From Ferrovibrio sp046294345 (GTDB lineage: Bacteria > Pseudomonadota > Alphaproteobacteria > Ferrovibrionales > Ferrovibrionaceae): DNA of 64,000 bases. Position numbers and translations under genes: made by a program. The notes beneath the pieces are model-generated. The model was not told the origin of the DNA. It did no database searches and saw only the letters and a program-made list of their open reading frames with translations. Shown here piece by piece: positions 30,229 to 42,600 of this stretch (positions are counted from its first letter, which is position 1; every line of letters starts with the position of its first letter). Where the stretch lies: assembly GCA_046294345.1 (NCBI GenBank), contig JBKBJT010000011.1, positions 1-64,000 of the forward strand, written 5' to 3'.

Positions 30229-31407
30229 TTAACTCTCCAAATGCTCTTCAGCTACATTGCGCATCACATCTGCCGCGCGAAGCGCAACATCACGCGGATT
30301 CCACCGACGCCAAGACTCCTGTCGCACATCTTCTGCCAAGATCCGGAGTCCTGCCCTGTCATTCAGGAGACGCGTAAATGCCGCCGCATAGGAAGCCGGC
30401 GTTGCATCCACAAATATTGCCGGGAAACCTTTATATTCTTCAAGGCTTTGGGACGGCTCCCGATTGACAATCACTGCCAATCCGGCAAGGGCCGCTTCCA
30501 TGACGGGCTTCGCCAATTCTGCGTAATCAGTCCTGACCGCCAGCACATCCCAACCGGCCAGTCTTGCCACGAGCTGACTGTTCGGCAGGGATGGGATGAA
30601 ATTTACACGCACACCTTCCGGGTGACTGGCAACACGCCCTTGCACAATCGGCCTTAAAGGACCGTCGCCAACTATCGTTAGGTAAACATCCGGCGTATTG
30701 AGAACCGCCTCGACAACCGGGCCTGGATCGCGCCCCGGAATAAGCCGCCCGACCCACAGGACATGAAGTGCTGCATCAGCAGCAGGAACATCTGGATCGG
30801 GAGTCTCTGAGCGTTTTTCAGTCCCCGCTGCAACGACATTGGGAATGACGGTCGTCTTGTCTCGGACTGCAGGTGGCAAGAAGCCCAGGATAGGCGAATA
30901 TACGGCAATGACATGTCCAGCTTTTGCCAGGGCCGGACGCACGGCTTTCCTGAGCAATCTGCGCCAGAGTCTGTCACGTGGCGTGGCAAATTGGCTTAAC
31001 CGGCGCGGATCAGGCGTTGTGTGCAGGCTTACCACGTAGGGTATGCCAAGTGCTTCTCCTATGACCCAGGCTGCACCAGCAGCCATCCCATCGCCGTAAG
31101 CGCGGATGATGTCTGGGCGGCTTGCTGCAAATTGCCTCAGCAACGGCCTCAAAGCCCACTTCAGACAGGCCAGCCCCGGAACAACCAAGGCAAGCGCAAG
31201 CCATTTCCGGTCCAAACCCATGGAAATGAAAGCACTTTGCGCCTTGCCCGATAAATCCCGGATGGTGTCCAGGCCCGGGTTATCCATTGGCAGCCCGATA
31301 ATCGTGACTTGGTCAAAAGCATCGGCGGGATTGAAATAGCCAGGCAATATCTCGCCTTTGGCTTCCCAATCGGTAATCCGCTCATCCAGGAGAATTGCCA
31401 AGTGCAT
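30229..31407 (-). CDS. Family 4 glycosyltransferase
   Basis: A 392-residue GT-B glycosyltransferase. IRAYGDGMAAGAAWVIGEALGIPYVVSLHTTPDPRR lies in the acceptor domain. LHVLWVGRLIPGRDPGPVVEAV and LAVRTDYAELAKPVMEAALAGLAVIVNREPSQS lie in the donor domain. The usual E(x)7E region reads YAELAKPVMEAAL and is kept. It is co-transcribed with wecB and is probably part of the same polysaccharide pathway. Confidence 0.85.
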   Translation of the reverse strand: MHLAILLDERITDWEAKGEILPGYFNPADAFDQVTIIGLPMDNPGLDTIRDLSGKAQSAFISMGLDRKWLALALVVPGLACLKWALRPLLRQFAASRPDIIRAYGDGMAAGAAWVIGEALGIPYVVSLHTTPDPRRLSQFATPRDRLWRRLLRKAVRPALAKAGHVIAVYSPILGFLPPAVRDKTTVIPNVVAAGTEKRSETPDPDVPAADAALHVLWVGRLIPGRDPGPVVEAVLNTPDVYLTIVGDGPLRPIVQGRVASHPEGVRVNFIPSLPNSQLVARLAGWDVLAVRTDYAELAKPVMEAALAGLAVIVNREPSQSLEEYKGFPAIFVDATPASYAAAFTRLLNDRAGLRILAEDVRQESWRRWNPRDVALRAADVMRNVAEEHLES

Positions 31408-31722
31408 GATTTATATTGGTTATTTTGTGATGCGTGGCTGCACCAAACTATCCGCCAAATACTGGATTTAACGATCACATCTTCAATTGAGTATTCGGAA
31501 CAGTGGACTGATACGCCCTCCGCAATTTACCGGCAGGCTTGAATTTCTCCATCCCTTTAAAAGTATACCATTAGTATTTATGAAATTTATTTCATTAACC
31601 CCCGATCAATTAAATTCATTATATTTTTCACATCCTTGCGATGAAATCGCCGATCTGGCATCAGCAGCCAAGGCTATTTCTCGCAAATAAAAAGACGGAA
31701 ATAAATCTGAGTGGGGGATCCA
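31408..31722. other. AT-rich intergenic region between divergent genes
   Basis: These 315 bases hold the promoters of the minus-strand glycosyltransferase-wecB pair and of the plus-strand secretin-lipoprotein. They are clearly richer in A and T than their flanks. A TTGAAT (31539-31544) and TATACC (31564-31569) lie 19 bases apart and could be a weak plus-strand promoter. A 36-residue reading frame (31580-31690) has no ribosome site and is only a weak gene candidate. No terminator or clear operator is visible. Confidence 0.5.
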
Positions 31723-33573
31723 ATGGATCAACGCTGGAACAAGCCTCTGGCTGCCGCTATGGCGCTGGCCTTAGCCGGCTGTGCCTCAACTGAAACTGCC
31801 GGTCCGGCACCAATCCCGCTCCCGGAACCCGCCGCATATCTGGCCGAGGTGCGCGGCAAGCGGGACCACACCCTGAATGCCGCGGATATCGAGAGTGGCA
31901 TCAAGTCGCTGGAAGCACGCAAATTGCCCGAGGCTTCGCGCGCCTTCAACCGTGCCCTGAAATACGATCCGACCAATGCGGGCCTGCATTTCCTCAATGC
32001 ACTCACTTATCACCTGATGGCGGCCGACGGCGACAGCAGCCGTCTGGAGTTTGCCAAGATCGGCTATGAACAGTCGCTGAAATTCGATCCTGCAAATGCC
32101 TGGGCTGCATATCAGAAGGGCCTTGTGGAGTATCGTCTGCAGGCCTTCGGCGACGCCCAGGATTCCTTTGCCTATGCCGCCTCTTTTCTGCCCGACAACC
32201 GTGAGATCCTGACCGCGCTGACGGCAGCGTCCTATCAGCTGCAGGATCTGCGCACCGCCACCACCGCAATGAAGCGCCTGGTCGATGACGAGCAGCTAGA
32301 CGGCACCGCTCTGCGCAATGCCGTGGTTGTGTTCGGTGCCGCCGGAGAATTTCACGAAGCCGAAACATCCCTCACCCGCCTCGCCAGCCTGGAAGACGGC
32401 AGCGCCTACCGCCGCCAGCGCCTGCAGCAGCGCCTGAGCGAATGGCGGCGTCTGCATGAGCGACTGCCGCAACTGGCTCAGGCGAATATCCTGGGCGACG
32501 ACAACGCTACCGAGGGTTTGACGCCCTCGGGTAGCAGCTCGGACAGCTCCTATTCAAGCTCGAGTTCCTCGGGATCGTCCACATCAGCAACCGCCACCCC
32601 CGGCAAGACGCCACGCATGGTGCTGGCCGATGTGGTGATCATCCACACCCAGGAACTTGCCACCAGCCGCCGGGGCTTCAATCTGCTCGACGGCCTGCAG
32701 CTGCAATATCAGGGCAATATCGTCACCTACAGCTTCAATAACTCCGCAGCCGGCAAGGACAGGAACTGGACACGGTCCCATGCCCTCACCGTTCCGGCCG
32801 TGACCTACAACCTCAACATCTTCAACGATACCGGCAATATCAGCGAGGTGCTGGCCCGGCCGACACTGGTCGCCACCGAAGGCAAGAAGTCTGAATTTTT
32901 CCACGGCGCCGTCTGGCATGTGGAACTCTCCTCCAGCGCTGCCGCTGGCGTGAGCGGCGACGTTACCGATGTGCCGATCGGCATCCGGCTGGAAATGACC
33001 CCAACCTTCATCGGCCCGGACAAGCTTCAGCTGGATGTCACCGCGGCGCGCGCCTCGATCGAAAGCCGCGCGTCGGAAGCCGCCTTCAACAATTTTGCCC
33101 AGACCACCAAGACCACGGTCAGCGCCAATGTGGTGATGGATTTCGAACAGACCCTGGTCCTTTCAGGCCTGAGCGAAAAGGAATCCGAGGTTTCGCGGTC
33201 CGGCGTGCCGATCCTGCAGGATCTGCCGATTATCCAGTATGCTTTCTCCAACAAGACCACGACCGATATCAATAATTCGGTCCTGATCCTGATTACGCCA
33301 CGCAATCCGCGTTTCACCGAGGCAGACGGCTCGCCGAAACTGGGCGAAGCCCCGGCCAAGCCGGCCACCCCCGGCCCCAATCTCGCCCGCCTGAACAGCC
33401 GGAGCGACTGGGCCTTCACGCCGGCTCCCAACCTGGATGCTGTGATGAACCACCTGAAGGATCGCCGTTTCTTTCGCGAGTTTCGAGCTGGCGACGTCAC
33501 GCTGGAGCAATGGGACAGTCCCGACAGCCTGAAATACAAAATTCTCCAGGCCATCGACATGATCTATTTCTAG
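31723..33573 (+). CDS. Secretin-domain lipoprotein with TPR-like N-terminal region
   Basis: A 616-residue outer-membrane protein. The signal peptide ends in the lipobox LAGC (Cys20), and GGGGG 5-9 bases ahead of the ATG fixes the start. Residues about 50-250 are alpha-helical repeats like tetratricopeptides (KLPEASRAFNRALKYDPTNAGLHFLNAL). A Ser-rich linker spans about 268-290. A GspD/PilQ-type secretin domain covers about 295-525, ending in SGVPILQDLPIIQYAFSNKTT and NSVLILITPRNPR. A C-terminal tail of about 90 residues could interact with a partner. It would form an outer-membrane gate. No inner-membrane assembly ATPase, pseudopilin or pilus gene is near it; its neighbour is the giant exported protein. 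Confidence 0.85.
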   Translation: MDQRWNKPLAAAMALALAGCASTETAGPAPIPLPEPAAYLAEVRGKRDHTLNAADIESGIKSLEARKLPEASRAFNRALKYDPTNAGLHFLNALTYHLMAADGDSSRLEFAKIGYEQSLKFDPANAWAAYQKGLVEYRLQAFGDAQDSFAYAASFLPDNREILTALTAASYQLQDLRTATTAMKRLVDDEQLDGTALRNAVVVFGAAGEFHEAETSLTRLASLEDGSAYRRQRLQQRLSEWRRLHERLPQLAQANILGDDNATEGLTPSGSSSDSSYSSSSSSGSSTSATATPGKTPRMVLADVVIIHTQELATSRRGFNLLDGLQLQYQGNIVTYSFNNSAAGKDRNWTRSHALTVPAVTYNLNIFNDTGNISEVLARPTLVATEGKKSEFFHGAVWHVELSSSAAAGVSGDVTDVPIGIRLEMTPTFIGPDKLQLDVTAARASIESRASEAAFNNFAQTTKTTVSANVVMDFEQTLVLSGLSEKESEVSRSGVPILQDLPIIQYAFSNKTTTDINNSVLILITPRNPRFTEADGSPKLGEAPAKPATPGPNLARLNSRSDWAFTPAPNLDAVMNHLKDRRFFREFRAGDVTLEQWDSPDSLKYKILQAIDMIYF

Positions 33574-33596
33574 ACTCTGGCTTTCCGTCACCACAA

Positions 33597-33629
33597 AAAA
33601 GGCGGCGCGGGAAACCGGCGCCGCCTTTT
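33597..33629. terminator. Bidirectional intrinsic terminator
   Basis: A perfect 12-base inverted repeat (AAAAGGCGGCGC, then its complement) around a 9-base loop, with A runs on the left and T runs on the right. It can stop transcription from both sides: the secretin-lipoprotein gene from the left and the giant gene from the right. Confidence 0.88.
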
Positions 33630-33648
33630 CCTTGGCCGGTATCCGGCA

Positions 33649-36600
33649 TCACTCGCTCAGCAGATATTCGAACCCGCTGGCTGTTGCCACCGCCTCACCA
33701 TCGGCGAAGCGACATACGCCGTCGGCCGCCGAACCGAGCCTGACCTGATTCTGATAAATCGTGCGGCAGGCATAGCGCAGGTCCAGCCCCTTGCGCGCGG
33801 CATGTATGGCATCGAAAGGTGCGCTCGAACCACCAAAACTTGCCCATTTTGGCTTGGCGACGGATTTCAGCACTTCGAATGTCTTCGCGCGCTGGACCCG
33901 ACCATCGTCGCCAGGAATGGCGCAATCACCCAGACGATCGACCTGCCCGATCCAGGATTCCGCCTTCAGACCCGCATCCGCCGCCGGACCGCTGGCGGGC
34001 GCCGATACACGGCAGAGGAACGTGGTCTCGGGCTGCCTGGTCTGCGGATCGACGATACCCTGGCCGGCGTTGAAGGCTGCCAGCGGACTGGGCGGCCGCA
34101 CGCCGGTATCTTCAAAAATATGGTTGTTGGTTGCCACCATCCACGGATTGTCGGACGGCCCACCACTGATGCGCAGGGCACTGCCGCCGGGCTCCACCAC
34201 CCATGTCTGGCCGGACCAGCGATTGACCTCGTGTTTGTCGTCAATCATCCATGCCGTGCCGTCGGCGCCGAAGCTGACATCGATGGCGGCACCAGGCAGC
34301 GATCGCCATTGTTTGCCGTTGCCGGCATAAACGCGCTTCTCGGCCGAGACGAACAGCACCTCGCCACCCGGCCCCACATCGACCAACATGGCATCGGCCG
34401 GTGCCGCCACCGCCCCCCAGGCTGAGCCGTTCCAGCGATACAGCTTCTTGTCGCGGCCGGTCATCCAGATATCGCCATTGGCACCGATACCAATATCGAT
34501 GGCCTTGCCGGGGCGTTTGACCCAGCTGCGTCCATTGCCGGAAATGATGTCTCCGTCTGCGGAAACGAACCATATCTCACCGTTCGGCCCGACATCGAGG
34601 GCAGCGGCATTCTTCACAGCCGCGACCGATGGCGTCCAGCGATCATTCTGCCACTGGTACAGATTGCGATCGGTTCCCACCATCCATACAGCGCCATTCG
34701 CGCCAACGCCGATATCGATGGCACGACCGATCACGCCGGTCCACGCCACTTTCTTGGGCGGCATGGCGGCATGACCCGCATCGGTTGCCTCCCATACCGC
34801 CGGCGAAGGCGGAATGGCGAAATTCATCACCTGATTACTTGTACCGTTGCACATGGCCTGCGCCGCCATCCATTGGGCCCGGTTGGTGGGATTGGGCACG
34901 ATGTCGAAGCAGAGCTTGCTGCTCAGATTCCTCAACTGCATGCCGCCCGGCGCCGGCAGCTTCTGCCAGAACATGTCGTTGGAATGATCGCAGGGCCGGC
35001 TGACCAGCGGGCTGCCCGCCCGTCCCTCAAGCGGGAAGATGCAGTTGCCGATATGGTCGGTGATTTTGACGTAGTCCCCGTCTTCCAGCTTGGTCTCCAC
35101 GTAGTTCAGCGCCATGCCGGCAGCCCAGGGCGCTTTTTCGCTATCGGCCAGCACATCGCAGGCGATGGCAAAGACCGGCGTGAACTTGATGTTCAGACTC
35201 AGGAACGGGTGCGGCTGACGGCCGAAATCATACGACCCCACGCACAGGCCTGAGCGCTGCGATGCCAGCGGCAGCTTGGCGTGATAAACCGGCTTGGCCT
35301 GCTTCAGCGGCTGGAAGGCCTGCGCATCCGAACCGTCGCAGGGTGCCCACTGGCTCGGCGCCTTGCCTGGTGTCGCGCTGGGATCCGGGAAATGCACGCA
35401 TTTCTGGCTCTTGCGATTGGCGAGGTTGTAGAATTGCGGATCGTGGCTGACCACGCGCCAGTGCATGTTCTGGTCGCCCCTCTGGCACGCATTGATGATC
35501 AGCGGCACGTTCAGGTTTCCGAGGGCGCCGGACGGGATGAGGCAGAGCGGGCCGGATTTTATGAATACATAACCCGCGTCAAGCAGCTCAGTCTCCCAGC
35601 GCTGCGCCGGATCGCCCTCGTTGCAGGGCTGCTGCAGCACGGCATTGCCGGCCGCCGTCAGGCACAGGCCACTATGGCCAACCTCCAGCAGCGTCCCTTC
35701 CAGGCGGAAGCTGGGCGGCGCAACGTCGAGACTTGACTTGATGCTGGCCTGCAGCGTCTTGGTCACCTCCTCATCGCGCGCCTCCATGGCCTTTTGCAGA
35801 TCGGCCTGGCGTTGCGTTACGGCCGCGAATTCCTTCTGGTGCTTCGCCATTTCAGCCTGGTTCGAGGTATCCAGGTCGTTCATCAGCGTCGCCACCGATT
35901 CGCGGAACTTGTCGGCGATCGGGCCTGGAATGTCCTTCAAGCCCTTTTCGACCACGAAGTTCAGGATCTGCAGGCCGACATAGCCAAGCTCCTTGGCGTC
36001 GTAGGCCGGATCCTTCAGCTTGAACACGAAACTGCCTTTGATCGGCTGGTTGAAGATGGCGTAATCCATGTTCAGCAGCCACGGCTCGTCATTCTTGATC
36101 GAACCGCTCAGGCTGCCGGAGAAGGCCACATCGTTGATCACGATGGGCTTGGCACCCTGAAGGCCATTGATGGCGGAATCCACGATCCGCTGGGCGAAAT
36201 CATCCAGCTTCTCGACACCCTCGATGGCAAGCTGCGCGGCCTTGAGCGCAGCCAGGGCGATATCCTCGGCCGCCAATGGACCGGCGACGCGCGGATCCAG
36301 GTCGACCGGGATGGTATCGACGGCTTTGCGCGCAGCATCGAGCACACCATCGGCAACCGTTTTCGCCGCCTCGTAGGCGAGATACTCCGCCTCGTATTTG
36401 GCTTTGCAAGCCAGCTGATACCAGTGACAGTGGTTGCGGTGGCTGCGGGCATCATCCGCATCGCCCTGCAATTCATTGACCCGCGCCTCTGCCGCATTGA
36501 TGGCATTCTCGGCGCGGTTGCGTTCGGCGCGCACGATCGCACGCTCCTTCTGCACGGTGGCATCGAGGCCGTCGACCTTGGCCTGCGCGTCCTTGACGGC

Positions 36601-39600
36601 CTGTTCGGCAACCTGGAACGCAGCCTTCACGTCGGCAAGCACGGCATCGACCTGGCCCTTCACCGTCTTTTCCAGCCAGCCGGCAAAATCCGAGTGCTGG
36701 ATTTCGCCGTTGATCAGGAAATCGGGATTGGTGGCCTTGCCGGTTCGCACGTCGTAGCCGACGCCTTCCACCAGCAGCTTGCCCTTGCCCAGCAGGCCGA
36801 AATCACTGTCCATCTCGAACATCACCTTGGCGGGGATGACGAACTGGACGGCAACGCTTTCCTTCAGACCCAGGAAATCGACATTGCCGTTCACCTTGAA
36901 ATACGGATCCGACGTGGGCCCGATGGCAACATCGATATTGTTGTTCTGCAGCTTGAGCGGGCCCAGGTCCATGTCGGCGATGGCGCCTTTCATGGCAAGG
37001 CCGGCCGTCTCGGAAATGCTGAGCAGCGCGTTGCCCAGATTGTGATCCATGAAGGACAGGCTGCCCTGGGCGGCGAAACCGGCATTGATGATGCCCAGGT
37101 CCGGGTCCTCGGCTCCGGGTGTGGCGAAAGCCAGCTTCACGTTGTGCAACTCGAAACCGGGGATGTTGTCGGCCTTGAACTTATCGTTCTTGCCGGCGAT
37201 CGCCTCGATCAGCTCGGCGATCTCCACCACGCCCAGCGAGGTGATCGCGCCGGCGAAGGCGATCGATTTCGGCACCCCCAGAAGCTCCGGATCGGGCTCG
37301 ATATCGGCAGCCATCTGGATGGTCTCGGGTCCGATCGTGGTGGTGCCCTTGAAGCCGAGCTTGACCGAGCCGTCCGGCGACACGCCGGCCTTGAGCGCCA
37401 CATTGGCCAGCGTCAGCGCCTTGATGCTGAACGGCTTCTCCCATTTGCCGTCCATCTCGCCTTCGATGTCGAAGGTCACATCGGCCTCGTTGACCTCCAT
37501 CTCCACCTTGGTGGCGAAGACAAGCTGGTCGTCGCCGGCCTTCACCTGCATGTCGACCTCGATGCCGACCTCGACCGCTTCTTCCGTCAGAGTGACGAAG
37601 AAAGCCGGCTGTATGCTTTCCGGCCAGTGCATGAATTTCGGCAGCCCGCCGGGCTTGCCGAATTTGGGCAGGAAGGCCTCGATCTTGACCAGCGGCGTGC
37701 CGCCGAAGATGCCGCCCAGCTCGCCCATGATGAAAGTGGCGCTGCCCAGGCCCAGCTTGCCGAAGGCCTTCTTGGCATCGTCGCTGGCGCTGGGATCGAA
37801 CACGGCCGCCAGGGTGAGGCCGTCGGTCACGGTCGTCGCGCCGGGATGGATATCCAAGATGGGTTTCAGCAGCGGGCGCGCGAAATCCGGCAGGCCTGCC
37901 GGATTAAGCTGCAGACCATTCTCGCTGAGCATAAACAGCGAATGGGTCAGCGGCATCTTCTTGAGAATACCGGTCTTGTCGAACGGAATCAGGTCGCCCA
38001 GCGTCTTGCCATCGCGCTCCAGGATCATCGTCCAGCCGCTGGTGCCGTTCGGGCCCGGCGCGTTGATCAGTGCGGTGCTGAACACCTTGCCATCCAGGAT
38101 CGCACCGGCGCCGATGCCGGCCGTCGAGATCACCAGATCCTTCAGGCCGAACTTGCTGGCATAAGGGATTCCCTTCAGAACGGGGATATCCGACAGGTCG
38201 ATCTGGCTGGCGATGCGCACCTCGCCACTGGACAGCTTGCCGCCATCGATGGTGAAGGCGACATCGGCCGGCAGGGCGGTCTTCTTGCCCAGGCCGACAT
38301 TGCCCGAGAGGCTGAGCGCCAGTTCGCGAGAACCGCCGGTCGGCGATTTCAGGTCGAAGTCGACGGTCAGGCCGGTCAGGCTGAGCCAGGGGATATCCAG
38401 CGGGGCATGCCAGTCGCCGCCCGAGCCCTTGAAGGAGATCTCGCTGCCCGCGGTGTGCTTGGTGAAATCGAACTCGCCCGGCAGCGACAGATTGGCGCTG
38501 CCGACCTTGAAGCCGAAGGTGGTCGGGATCGAGATGGTCGGCAGGTTATTCTTGTTGCTGATAGTCAGCTTCGGCGTATGAAAACCGATGCCGTCAGGAA
38601 TACCCGGAATGGTGATGTTCGGCAGGCTGCCGGTCAGGTTCAGGCTGGACAGCCAGCTGCTTCCACCGGAGCCACTGCCAGAACCACTGGACGACAGGAA
38701 ACGCGGATCGACCGCGCCCGTGATCGGGATGCTCTTGCTGATACCCAGCGAACCCATCACGTCGCCCAGGCTGGACCCGCTCTTGGCTTCGAACATGCTG
38801 AATATATTCGCGCCATTCGTGAGCGTGACGGTTTCACCCGCCACCGCCTTCACCTTATCGGCCACGATGGCCGGCAGCGCGGTCGATTTGACCGCACCAA
38901 CCACACCGTCCTTGGGCACGACAACCAGCGCCATGTCGGCGAAGGTGATATCGGTCAGCGGCGTGCCGGACGCGCCGGGGATACTGTCGCCGAGATTGAA
39001 ATTCGACAGCGCCAGGGCGATATGCGCCTTCTTCTGCGGATCAGGGTGGTAGACGAGGATATCCACCTCCTCGGTCTTGTATTTCATCTTCGCGCCGACC
39101 TGCAGGCGGGTCAGCTTGACCTCGGTGATGGAGAAATCGTCCAGACCGGGGATAGAATTCCCCGCACCCAGCAGCTGCGAGATGGTCAGGGCGTCGGTGA
39201 TGGTGACCGTGTAGTCCGGCGTGCCGTCGCCTGCGTTCTTCACCAGCTCGGCGGTCACGCTGACCGACTTGTTTTGCAGCGTGGCATCGGCCTTGGCATC
39301 GAATGACCAGTCGGCCGCCGCCTTGGCCGCCGTGAAGCTGCCGCCATTCAGGGTGAAGCCGGGGAAGTCGACCATCTTCGCCGACTTGAACGCCGCCGTG
39401 ATGGTGGGCTCCCAGTTGCCGCCCTGGTTCTTGGCCGCCAGCTTGAAGCCATCCATCTCGAAGCCGCTGGCCCGCGGCAGCGCCTTCAGCGCCGGCAGGT
39501 CGGCCATCGTCAGGGCGCCGGTGAAATCCAGGCTGGCGTTGCTGAGCTGGCGATTCTGCACTTCGAGTGCGGCGGCAACCTGCAGCGGCGCCTTGCCCAG

Positions 39601-42600
39601 GCCGGTCGCCGCGCCGGCGAAGCTGAGCTTTATGTCGCGTGTCGTGCCCGTACCGGTCAGCGATGCGTTCAGGGCGAGATTGTTCAGATGCAGCCAGGTC
39701 AGGCCGAAGGGACCGTCCCAGCCGCCCTGCACCTTGCCGGCAAAGGCCACGTCGGTATTGCCGCCCGAACGCGTGAAACTGAAGCTGCCCGGTGCCTGCA
39801 GGCTGTTCTTGCCCTCGGCAAAGACCATAGTCGTATCGATCGACAGGCTGAAGCCGCCCTGGCCGCTGATCTTGACCTTGGGCGACTGGAAGCCGGATTT
39901 ATCCGGCAGGCCCGGAATCGTGATGCTGGGCAGCGTACCACTCAGATTCAGGGACGAAGCCCAGCTGGCCACTGCACCGCCGGCCGAGCTGGAACCGGTG
40001 CGGCCCGAGGCCAGCACGCGCGGATCGACGCTGCCGACAATCGGAACTTCCTTGGAAATGCCCAGCGCGCCAAGCGCCTGCCCCAGGCTGGAACTTGCCT
40101 TGATATCCATCTGGGCAAAGATATTGGCGCCGGTGCCGAGCGTGACGGCATCGCCGGCCACAGCCTTGGCCTTGGCCGATACGATGGCCGGCAGATTGGC
40201 AGTCTGCATCGCGCCTGTTACGCCCCCCTGCGGCACGATCACCAGCGCCATGTCGCTGAAACCCACATCGCTCAGCAGCGTGCTGGATGCACCCGGAATG
40301 CTGTCGCCCAGGTTGAAGTCCGACAGCGCCAGGGCCACGTGCACCTTGGCCTGCGGTCCTGGGCGGTAGAACAGGATATCCACCTCCTCGGTCTTGTAGG
40401 TCATCACCGCGCCGACCTGCGACCGCGTCAGCTTGACCTGCTTGATGGCAAAATCGTCCAGGCCGGGGATCGAGTTGCCGCTGCCGATCAGCCCGGCCAC
40501 GGTGAGGTCGTCGGTGATCGTGACCGTATAATCCGGCGCGCCGTTGCCGGCATCCTTCACCAGTTCGGCGGTCACGTTCACCGCCTTGCCCTGCAGGGTC
40601 GCCTTGGCATTGGCATCCAGCGACCAGCCTTCGGCATTCTTTTTGGCAGTGAAATCGCCGCCATTCAGCGCGAAGCCGGGGAAATCCACCATGCCGCCCG
40701 AGGTGAAGGCGGCGGTGATGGTCTCATCCCAGGCCGTGCCCTGACGCGCCATCGCCAGCTTGAAGCCGTTGAGCTGGAAGCCATCCGCCCGCGGCAGCGC
40801 CGAGAGCGGCGGAAGATCCGACATCTTCAAACCGCCGGTGAAATCTAGGTTCGCCGTGCTGACCTGTGCATTGGCCATCTGCAGGTCGATGGCCAGCTTC
40901 AGCGGCGCACTCTTGCCAAGGCTGGCCTGACCGGCGAAATCGAGTTTCAGCGCGCGGGTCGTGCCGCTGCCGGTCATGTTGCCGTTCAGACTCAGATTGG
41001 TGATATGCAGCCAGGACTGGCCGAACGGGGCCGACCAGCCATCGGGCACCGTCGCCGCAAACGCCACCGCCGTGTTGCCGCCGCTGCGCGTGAAGCTGAA
41101 ATTGCCCGGCGCGCGCAGGGTGCTGGATTCCTCCACGAAGACAAAAGTTGTATCGATCGAGACAGCCAGGCCGCCCTTGCCGCTGATATTGACCTTCGAC
41201 TGCTGGAAGCCCGAGCCCGATGTCAGGCCCGGCACTTTCAGATCGGGCAGCGCACCGCCGAGATTGAGCGAGGAAATCCAGCTCGACGCCGCATTGCCGG
41301 CGCCGGCCGGCGCCGCGCCCTGGCTGCGGCCCGAGGCCAGCATGCGCGGATCGACGCTGCCGACAATCGGGATGCCTTTCGAGATGCCCAGCGTGCCGAA
41401 GGCATCGGCAAGGCCTGAACCGCCCTTCACGTCAAGTTCCGCGAAGATGTTGGCGCCGGTGCCGAGCGTGACGGTAGAACCGGCCAGCGCGGCCGCCTTG
41501 GCCGACACGATGGCAGGCAGGCTGCTGGTCGGCATCGCGCCGGTGGTGCCGCCCTGCGGCACGATCACCAGCGCCAGGTTGCTGAAGCTGATATCGTCCA
41601 GCGGCGTGCTGGAAGCACCGGGAATATTGTCGCCCAGATTGAAATTCGACAGCGCCAGCGCGACATGCACCTTCTTCTGCGGATCGGGGCGGTAGAACAG
41701 GACATCCACCTCCTCGGTCTTGTAGGTCATGCGCGCCGCCACCTGGGCGCGCGACAGCTTCACCTGCTTGATGGCGAATTCATTCAGGCCCGGAATCGCA
41801 TTCGCGGTGCCGAGCAGGTTGGCCACCGTCAGGTCGTCGGTGACGGTGACCGTGTAATCGGGCGCGCCGCCGCCGGCATCCTTCGCCAGTTCCGCCGTCA
41901 CGTTCACAGCCTTGCCATTCAGCGTGGCGGTGGCGGTCGCATCCAGCGACCAGCCATCGGCCGCCTTCCTGGCAGTGAAATTGCCGCCGTTCAGCGCGAA
42001 GCCCGGGAAATCCACCATGCCACCGGCTTTGAAAGCTGCCGTGATGGTCTCGTCCCAGGCCGTGCCCTGGCGGGCGGCGGTCAGCTTGAATCCGTCGAGC
42101 TGAAAGCCGTCAGCGCGCGGCAGCGAAGCCAGCGCCGGCAGGTCCGACATCTTCAGGCCACCGGTGAAAGTGAGGTCGCCGCTGTTGAGCTGGCCGTTGG
42201 CGGCATCCACCGCGATGGCCAGTTTCAGATTCGTCGCCTTGCCCAGATCGGCCGTGCCGTTGAAATCGAGCTTGGCGCCGCGGCTGCCGCCCGTGGAGGT
42301 GATCGCCGCCGTCAGGTTCAGGTCGTCGACATGCAGCCAGCTCAGGCCAAACGGCGACTGCCAGCCGCCGGCCACCGCGCCGGCGAAATTGATCGCCATG
42401 TTTCCGCCGCTGCCCGAGAAGCTGATGCTGCCAGGCGCCGTGAGGGCCGGCTTGCCACCGCCTTCGGAGAAGGACAGCGTGCCGGCGAAGCTGGCGAACA
42501 GCCCCGTGGCGCTAGTGCCCGGTGCCGGATTCGGATTCTGGCCCGAAATGCGGAACACCATGTCGGAGAAACCTGAACCGGCCGGCAGGCCGGGCAGGCT

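Noticed and set aside
35794..39306. Very long open frame (over 1100 codons) on the plus strand opposite the giant gene
   Set aside because: It has no family resemblance, is biased to His, Gln, Arg and Gly as expected for the complement of GC-rich codons, and lies wholly inside the well-supported minus-strand gene.
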